Of a stretch of DNA of 64,000 bases, positions 59,555-64,000 are shown in pieces (position 1 is the stretch's first letter; each line of letters starts with the position of its first letter). The stretch comes from UBA1672 sp033851915 (GTDB lineage: Bacteria > Pseudomonadota > Alphaproteobacteria > Micavibrionales > Micavibrionaceae), in NCBI GenBank assembly GCA_033851915.1, contig JAWSVM010000011.1:1-64000 (forward strand), written 5' to 3'. Under the pieces are notes generated by a model. That model saw only the letters and a program-made list of their open reading frames with translations, was not told where the DNA came from and did not search any database. The translations under genes were made by a program, and so were the position numbers.

Positions 59555-61339
59555 ATGTCTGCTGCACTGCCAAAGAATACAGAGAATAATGAACAGGATA
59601 AGTCTTTAACACTTACGTTGGTGAAGAGGCTTGCGCGCGAGTATTTGTGGCCTCACAAAGTGCCCTTAATCATTGCTGTGTTCTTTATGGCATTTTCTGC
59701 GGCAATGACCGCGGCAGTCGCGATGTTAATGCAACCTGTTTTGGATGATGTTCTTTATGGTGGACGCGAAGACCTGATTTTGATGGTTTCTCTTGCCCTG
59801 TCTGCAACATTTGCGGCGCGTGGAATAACGACCTATATCCATACGATTTTAATGAACAGCATTGGCCATACCATTGTTGCAGATATACAAGCGGGCTTGT
59901 TCTCACGCTTTATGCATCTGGATATGGCATTTTTCCATGAAAACCCCAGTGGTCAACTGTTATCGCGGGTAGTGAATGATGTGAATGTCATGCGTACAGC
60001 GGTAACAGGGACACTAACGGGTTTTGGTAAGAGTCTGTTTACATTGATTTTCCTTATAATGGTGATGTTTTCCAATGATTGGAAGCTAACCCTTGCGGCT
60101 TTTGTTGTCTTTCCTCTGTTGACGGTATTTGTCGTTTATATCGGTAAACGGTTGCGCAAAATTTCCAAGAGTATCCAAAGTGAGTTGGGCGGTTTATCTG
60201 ACCTTCTCTCGCAAGCTTTTCAGGGCATACGGCTTGTGAAAGCCTACCGTATGGAGAAAACGCAAATAGAAAAAGTCACCGTCGCAATTCATACGGTGCG
60301 AGATTTGAACATTAAGGCCGTTAAAACCTCAACGCTTTCTACCCCCGTGAATGAAATTCTGGTTGGTATTATTATGGGGGCGATTATAGCATATGGCGGT
60401 TATGAAGTACTTGCCGGGCGTACAACACCAGGGCAATTGGCGGCGTTTCTCTCGGCCTTTATTCTGGCGTATGAGCCGATGAAAAAGCTGGCGCGTTTGA
60501 ATAATACTCTGCAAATGGGGTTAGGTGCGACGGAGCGTGTCTTTGAAATGCTGGATAAACAACCTGACATTCAAAGTAAAGACAATGCCACCATACTTGA
60601 TACACGTACACCCGATATTATATTTGAAGATGTCGCATTTTCTTATGATGGAACAGAGAAGAAAGCCTTAAACAGCGTTTCTTTAAGCGCAAAAGCGGGG
60701 CAGGTGACTGCGCTGGTTGGCGCATCGGGTGGCGGTAAAAGCACGATTATGAACCTTATTCCTCGCTTTTATGATATCCACAGCGGGAAAATTACAATTG
60801 GCGGATATGATCTACAAGACTTAAGCGTCGTGTCTTTGCGTGATGCCATTGCTTTGGTTTCTCAAGATATTACAATTTTCAATGAGTCTGTGCTTGAGAA
60901 TATTCGCTATGGTAAGTCTGATGCAACAGACGAGGAAATTTATGCGGCTGCACGCGCAGCTGCTGCACATGACTTTATTAAAGGCTTTGACGAGGGATAT
61001 CAAACCATCGTCGGGGAAAATGGCGTTAAGCTATCCGGTGGGCAGAAGCAAAGGATATCAATTGCACGTGCCATTTTGCGTGATGCACCGATATTGCTTC
61101 TGGATGAAGCGACCTCCGCCCTAGATAACGAGTCAGAGAAACTGGTGCAAGACGCGCTGGAACGGCTGGAGAAGGGGCGTACGACACTGGTTATCGCGCA
61201 CAGGCTCACAACGGTTCAAGCAGCGGATCACATCATTGTTTTGGATCAAGGATGCGTCGCAGAGCAAGGCACGCACGAAAGCCTGATGAAAGCCAAGGGG
61301 CTTTACGCCAACATGTATGAAACAGGCTTGAGAGGATAA
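59555..61339 (+). CDS. MsbA-like ABC transporter (fused TMD-NBD)
   Basis: 594 aa. Six transmembrane helices (residues about 30-310), then an ATPase with GASGGGKST (Walker A), LSGGQKQRISIARAIL (signature) and APILLLDEATSALD (Walker B). The closest type is MsbA/lipid A or multidrug exporter. Next gene starts one base later, so coupled to an alpha/beta hydrolase. Confidence 0.93.
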   Translation: MSAALPKNTENNEQDKSLTLTLVKRLAREYLWPHKVPLIIAVFFMAFSAAMTAAVAMLMQPVLDDVLYGGREDLILMVSLALSATFAARGITTYIHTILMNSIGHTIVADIQAGLFSRFMHLDMAFFHENPSGQLLSRVVNDVNVMRTAVTGTLTGFGKSLFTLIFLIMVMFSNDWKLTLAAFVVFPLLTVFVVYIGKRLRKISKSIQSELGGLSDLLSQAFQGIRLVKAYRMEKTQIEKVTVAIHTVRDLNIKAVKTSTLSTPVNEILVGIIMGAIIAYGGYEVLAGRTTPGQLAAFLSAFILAYEPMKKLARLNNTLQMGLGATERVFEMLDKQPDIQSKDNATILDTRTPDIIFEDVAFSYDGTEKKALNSVSLSAKAGQVTALVGASGGGKSTIMNLIPRFYDIHSGKITIGGYDLQDLSVVSLRDAIALVSQDITIFNESVLENIRYGKSDATDEEIYAAARAAAAHDFIKGFDEGYQTIVGENGVKLSGGQKQRISIARAILRDAPILLLDEATSALDNESEKLVQDALERLEKGRTTLVIAHRLTTVQAADHIIVLDQGCVAEQGTHESLMKAKGLYANMYETGLRG

Positions 61340-61340
61340 T

Positions 61341-62135
61341 ATGAAATTATTATTCGGAATAGTTCTGTTCTACATCATCTTAGTTATCGTTTTGTTTGTT
61401 GCGCAGAGAACGGTGATCTATTTTCCTGATAAGTCTAAGCCTATGCCTATTAAGGGCGTTGATATTGTAAAGGTTATCGCGCAAGACGGGCAGGCGCTTG
61501 AGGCATGGTATATTCCTCCTGCAACACTGGGCAAGCCGGTTATTGTCTTGTTTCACGGTAATGCAGGACATTACGGACACCGCATTTACAAAGCACAAAC
61601 ATATTTAGCCGCAGGATATGGCATGTTACTGGCTGAATATAGGGGCTATGGCGGCAACCGTGGCGCGATAAGCGAGCAGGGATTTTATCATGATGGCCGT
61701 GCCTATATTGATTGGCTTTTAGAGGTTCAGAAGATCGACGTTGGGAATATTATACTCTACGGAGAATCCATCGGCTCTGGCACCGCAGTACAAATGGCAA
61801 CGGAATATGACGTTAAGGGGCTTATTCTTGAAGTTCCATTCTCAAGTTTAGTCGACATTGCTGGACGACAATACCCGTTTATTCCTGTGAAATATCTCCT
61901 CAGTGATCGCTACATGAATATTGAGAAAATTGAGAAAATAGACGCCCCATTACTGATTCTACATGGTCACAAAGATCAGACGATTCCCTTTGATTCTGCT
62001 AAAAAATTATTTGAAGCAGCAATAGAACCCAAGAAATTCATCGAATTTCCACAGGGAAACCATAATAATCTCTATGATTTTGGCGCATCACAACATGTCC
62101 TTGATTTTTTAGCTGGTATAGACAAGAAAAATTAA
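61341..62135 (+). CDS. Membrane-anchored alpha/beta hydrolase
   Basis: 264 aa. An N-terminal transmembrane helix (MKLLFGIVLFYIILVIVLFVA) precedes the hydrolase fold: VLFHGNAGHYGHR, the nucleophile elbow YGESIGSG (GxSxG), Asp in HGHKDQTIPFD and His in PQGNHNNLYD. Of the ABHD13/YfhR-like group. Substrate unknown; linkage to an ABC exporter hints at lipid or envelope work, by inference. Confidence 0.9.
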   Translation: MKLLFGIVLFYIILVIVLFVAQRTVIYFPDKSKPMPIKGVDIVKVIAQDGQALEAWYIPPATLGKPVIVLFHGNAGHYGHRIYKAQTYLAAGYGMLLAEYRGYGGNRGAISEQGFYHDGRAYIDWLLEVQKIDVGNIILYGESIGSGTAVQMATEYDVKGLILEVPFSSLVDIAGRQYPFIPVKYLLSDRYMNIEKIEKIDAPLLILHGHKDQTIPFDSAKKLFEAAIEPKKFIEFPQGNHNNLYDFGASQHVLDFLAGIDKKN

Positions 62136-62177
62136 GGATAATCACAGAAGTTTCATTTCGCGTGTTGGAGTATGACT

Positions 62178-62639
62178 ATGCCGTGCCATTCTGCCATACT
62201 AAAAAAGATCGTGACAGCCTCACCGGATGATGCTGTCGAGGAGGTCCTTAAATCTATAAAAAAGGGCAAAGCGCAGGCTTGTGCTATTATTGATAAAGAT
62301 GGCTTGTTTTTGGGGCTGTTTTCTATGAAAATCCTTCTCAAAAATCTCATCCCGGTTTCCGTTGTTATGACAGATGGTGTGCAAATTGACATTAAAGTAA
62401 CAGCAGCCCCCGGCGTAGCAAAACGTTTAGCCAATGTTAAAACTTTGGCCGTTTCCGAACTTATGGACAGAAAGCCGGACACTGTTTTCCCTGATGCACC
62501 GATATGGGAAGGGGTTAGCGTATTAACCAAGAATGGAAGCCCTTTGCCCGTTGTTGATCGTAGTGGCAAATTGCATGGTTTAATAACATATGATTCACTT
62601 GTGAATGATTTAGAGAGTATCCAATCTATAGATAGTTAG
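62178..62639 (+). CDS. CBS-domain protein
   Basis: 153 aa from ATG 62178, seven bases after GGAG; the ATG at 62172 is too near that signal. Two CBS motifs: ASPDDAVEEVLKSIKKGKAQACAIIDKDGLFLGLFSMKILL and RKPDTVFPDAPIWEGVSVLTKNGSPLPVVDRSGKLHGLITYDSLV. Probably binds adenosine nucleotides. Partner unknown. 10 bases before the DUF192 gene. Confidence 0.85.
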   Translation: MPCHSAILKKIVTASPDDAVEEVLKSIKKGKAQACAIIDKDGLFLGLFSMKILLKNLIPVSVVMTDGVQIDIKVTAAPGVAKRLANVKTLAVSELMDRKPDTVFPDAPIWEGVSVLTKNGSPLPVVDRSGKLHGLITYDSLVNDLESIQSIDS

Positions 62640-62649
62640 GAGAACATAA

Positions 62650-63249
62650 ATGTTAGTTTTTAATAAGGGTAATCGCTCGCTTATTATTGGCTTATTTTGT
62701 TTTTTTTGCGCCTTTTTCTTTGGTTTTTCAAATATTGTAAATGCCAAAACATCCGATGCCTCCGGAGATTCCTCACAATCAGATAGCGCCGTTGTAAAGA
62801 TTCCTCCTCCGATTGAAGGCCTTGTGCCAAGCATTCATAAAGCCCCTAAGACTTTGGAAAAAGTCGAAATTTCAATTCTAAGTAATGATAATGCGCGGCA
62901 TAGTCTTACAGTAGAATTAGCACGCACAACGCAAGAACAGCGAACAGGAATGATGTTCAGGCGGCATATTCCAAGAAATACAGGCATGCTGTTCTTATTT
63001 AAAGGTGAGAGAGAAAGAAATTTCTGGATGAAGAACACATTGGTTTCTCTGGATATCTTATTCATTCGTAAAGACGGCGTCATACACCATATCCACCCCA
63101 ATGCAGAAATAAATACGTTAACACGGATCAGCTCTGCTGGTGCAGTCTCTGCTGTGCTGGAAATAGGGGCAGGGGAGGCTGAAACATTGGGCCTCCACGT
63201 TGGTGACCGTATTCTATACGAGGTGTTTACCTCTGCTAATTTAAAATAG
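62650..63249 (+). CDS. DUF192 exported protein
   Basis: 199 aa with a signal anchor (SLIIGLFCFFCAFFFGFSNIVNA). Residues about 75-195 are DUF192 (PF02643): RTTQEQRTGMMFRRHIPRNTGMLFLF, NFWMKNTLVSLDILFIRKDGVIHHI and AVLEIGAGEAETLGLHVGDRILY. The function of DUF192 is not firmly known. A low-complexity Ser/Asp linker (KTSDASGDSSQSDS) follows the signal. Confidence 0.9.
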   Translation: MLVFNKGNRSLIIGLFCFFCAFFFGFSNIVNAKTSDASGDSSQSDSAVVKIPPPIEGLVPSIHKAPKTLEKVEISILSNDNARHSLTVELARTTQEQRTGMMFRRHIPRNTGMLFLFKGERERNFWMKNTLVSLDILFIRKDGVIHHIHPNAEINTLTRISSAGAVSAVLEIGAGEAETLGLHVGDRILYEVFTSANLK

Positions 63250-63338
63250 AGTGTCCCACAAATATTTTTCTCATATTTTTTAGTATATTCTCTTGCTGTT
63301 TGGTGAGGCATCGTGTAGAAACCGATTACGTTTTATGT

Positions 63339-63415
63339 CGGAGCGTGGCGCAGCCTGGTAGCGCACCTGTTTTGGGAACAGGGGGTCGGAGGTTCGAATC
63401 CTCTCGCTCCGACCA
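63339..63415 (+). tRNA. tRNA-Pro (anticodon TGG), CCA encoded
   Basis: A 77-base cloverleaf: acceptor CGGAGCG/CGCTCCG, D arm with GGTAGCGC, anticodon stem CCTGT/ACAGG with loop TTTGGGA (anticodon TGG), T arm GGAGGTTCGAATCCTC. Encoded CCA at 63413-63415. A terminator-like hairpin follows at 63422-63441. Confidence 0.97.
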
Positions 63416-63421
63416 CTAACG

Positions 63422-63441
63422 AAGGCTTACAAAGCTTTTTT
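63422..63441 (+). terminator. Terminator after tRNA-Pro
   Basis: AAGGCTT (63422-63428) pairs with AAGCTTT (63432-63438, one G-T) over a 3-nt loop, and the T run continues to 63441. It follows the tRNA 3' end by six bases. Confidence 0.7.
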
Positions 63442-63501
63442 ACTCCATTAATGCCCCATAGACACTATTTTATCCCATTGAGGATAGCTTGAGATAGAGC
63501 A

Positions 63502-64000
63502 TCAAGGCTCACTAGAGCAATGCACCGATTCCGGACTAAATAAGAAACTATCAACAAAATTTGCAACCTGCTCGGGGGATGGCCCCAGAAGGATGTCTGA
63601 TTTAACAAGTTGGCCTTCTGCTGGTGTTATTCCAATCTCAATCGCAGAAACTACAGAAAGGATATATCCATTGTCATCTAATATTGGCGATCCGGAATGT
63701 CCTTGGTGAAGTAATTTGTCTTTAATGTGATATCTATTGAGACTATTGGCATCTATACCAGATGGGTTTTTATCGATCTCTGTCTGATCATAACTTGCAT
63801 GCATAAAGCTTGTTGCAAAAACGTCCTCGACAACTTTTTTATTACCTGTGACATTTTTTGAAAAAACAGTGCCGAAATGATTATTCTTAGATTTACTATC
63901 ATTTAGTATATGTTTGTTAATTGGGCGAGCGTAGTTATCACCGCCTATTGGCCTATCAAGTTCAACAATACAAAGGTCATGCTCGGAGTCACGTGTTTTA
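63502..64000 (-). CDS. Trypsin-like serine protease (3' part, runs off the window)
   Basis: The frame is open from 63504 to the window edge, so the gene begins beyond 64000; 165 codons are visible. EHDLCIVELDRPI carries the catalytic Asp (chymotrypsin DI-L block) and LLHQGHSGSPILDDNGYILSVVSAIEIG the Ser (GHSGSP) and following strand. So two of the three catalytic residues are visible; His should be beyond the edge. The end has SPEQVANFVDSF. A secreted or periplasmic serine protease is likely; signal peptide not visible. Confidence 0.8.
   Translation of the reverse strand, partial: KTRDSEHDLCIVELDRPIGGDNYARPINKHILNDSKSKNNHFGTVFSKNVTGNKKVVEDVFATSFMHASYDQTEIDKNPSGIDANSLNRYHIKDKLLHQGHSGSPILDDNGYILSVVSAIEIGITPAEGQLVKSDILLGPSPEQVANFVDSFLFSPESVHCSSEP

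Noticed and set aside
63339..63415. tRNA-Pro as the phage attachment site
   Set aside because: The tRNA is intact, 36 kb from the phage end, and surrounded by host genes with no partial duplicate of its 3' end near 27 kb.
1..64000. CRISPR array
   Set aside because: No regularly spaced repeats of 24-40 bases were seen; the only close repeats are the 27-bp-period pair at 13898-13945, the 20-bp start duplication at 5419/5603 and short operator-like repeats.

Overview
The window comes from the chromosome of an alphaproteobacterium. Evidence: the linked order miaB-phoH-ybeY-corC-lnt-(XRE regulator)-metK-trmB and rimP-nusA-infB-rbfA-truB-rpsO-pnp, the fabA-fabB-fabI cluster, an SH3_4-type secreted protein, a TIGR01459-type HAD hydrolase, and a phage with gene-transfer-agent-like tail genes and a GapR-type protein. 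The sequence leans AT-rich. I cannot assign it below class level.

Region 1 (1 to about 27,000) is a long-tailed, HK97-fold (siphovirus-like) prophage whose left end, with any integrase, lies outside the window. Immunity region: a CI-like repressor, translationally coupled to a secreted Rap1a/Tai-like protein, divergent from a Cro-like gene. Early and replication genes: a GapR (DUF2312) protein, a RusA resolvase, an orphan DNA methyltransferase, a replication-initiator-like protein whose 3' end is overlapped out of frame by a second gene, a Cys-rich protein fused in frame to a type II (R67/DfrB-like) dihydrofolate reductase domain, a Lar-like zinc ribbon and a HigB/RelE-type toxin-antitoxin pair on the opposite strand. 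Late genes: HNH, TerS, TerL, portal, GTA-like spike-base protein, protease, capsid, connectors, tail tube, tail chaperones joined by a -1 frameshift on A AAA AAG, tape measure, tail tip genes, lysis genes and a secreted SGNH esterase. The right boundary falls in 26,932-27,172. Several real genes are under 60 codons: 52-231, 1787-1957 (minus), 6046-6213 and 23914-24084.

Region 2 (27.1-34.8 kb) is host: an SH3 secreted protein, an unknown 325-aa gene, fabA-fabB-csaA-fabI (unsaturated fatty acid synthesis and enoyl reduction), then on the minus strand a glycerophosphodiesterase and an unusual stand-alone pyruvate-carboxylase-like carboxyltransferase.

Region 3 (34.8-53 kb), mostly minus strand, is translation and RNA metabolism: pnp, rpsO, truB, rbfA, infB, nusA, rimP, then trmB, metK, a regulator, lnt, corC, ybeY, phoH and miaB. 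Two departures from common synteny: gpmA and a small unknown gene, on the opposite strand, sit between rpsO and pnp, and no ylxR lies between nusA and infB.

Region 4 (53-64 kb) holds mixed metabolism and envelope genes: a 2-hydroxyacid dehydrogenase, a small secreted protein, an AGCS symporter, a HAD hydrolase, a cystathionine gamma-synthase-family enzyme, a patatin, an MsbA-like ABC exporter, an alpha/beta hydrolase, a CBS protein, a DUF192 protein, tRNA-Pro(TGG) and the 3' part of a trypsin-like protease cut by the window end. No gene-free stretch exceeds 300 bases.
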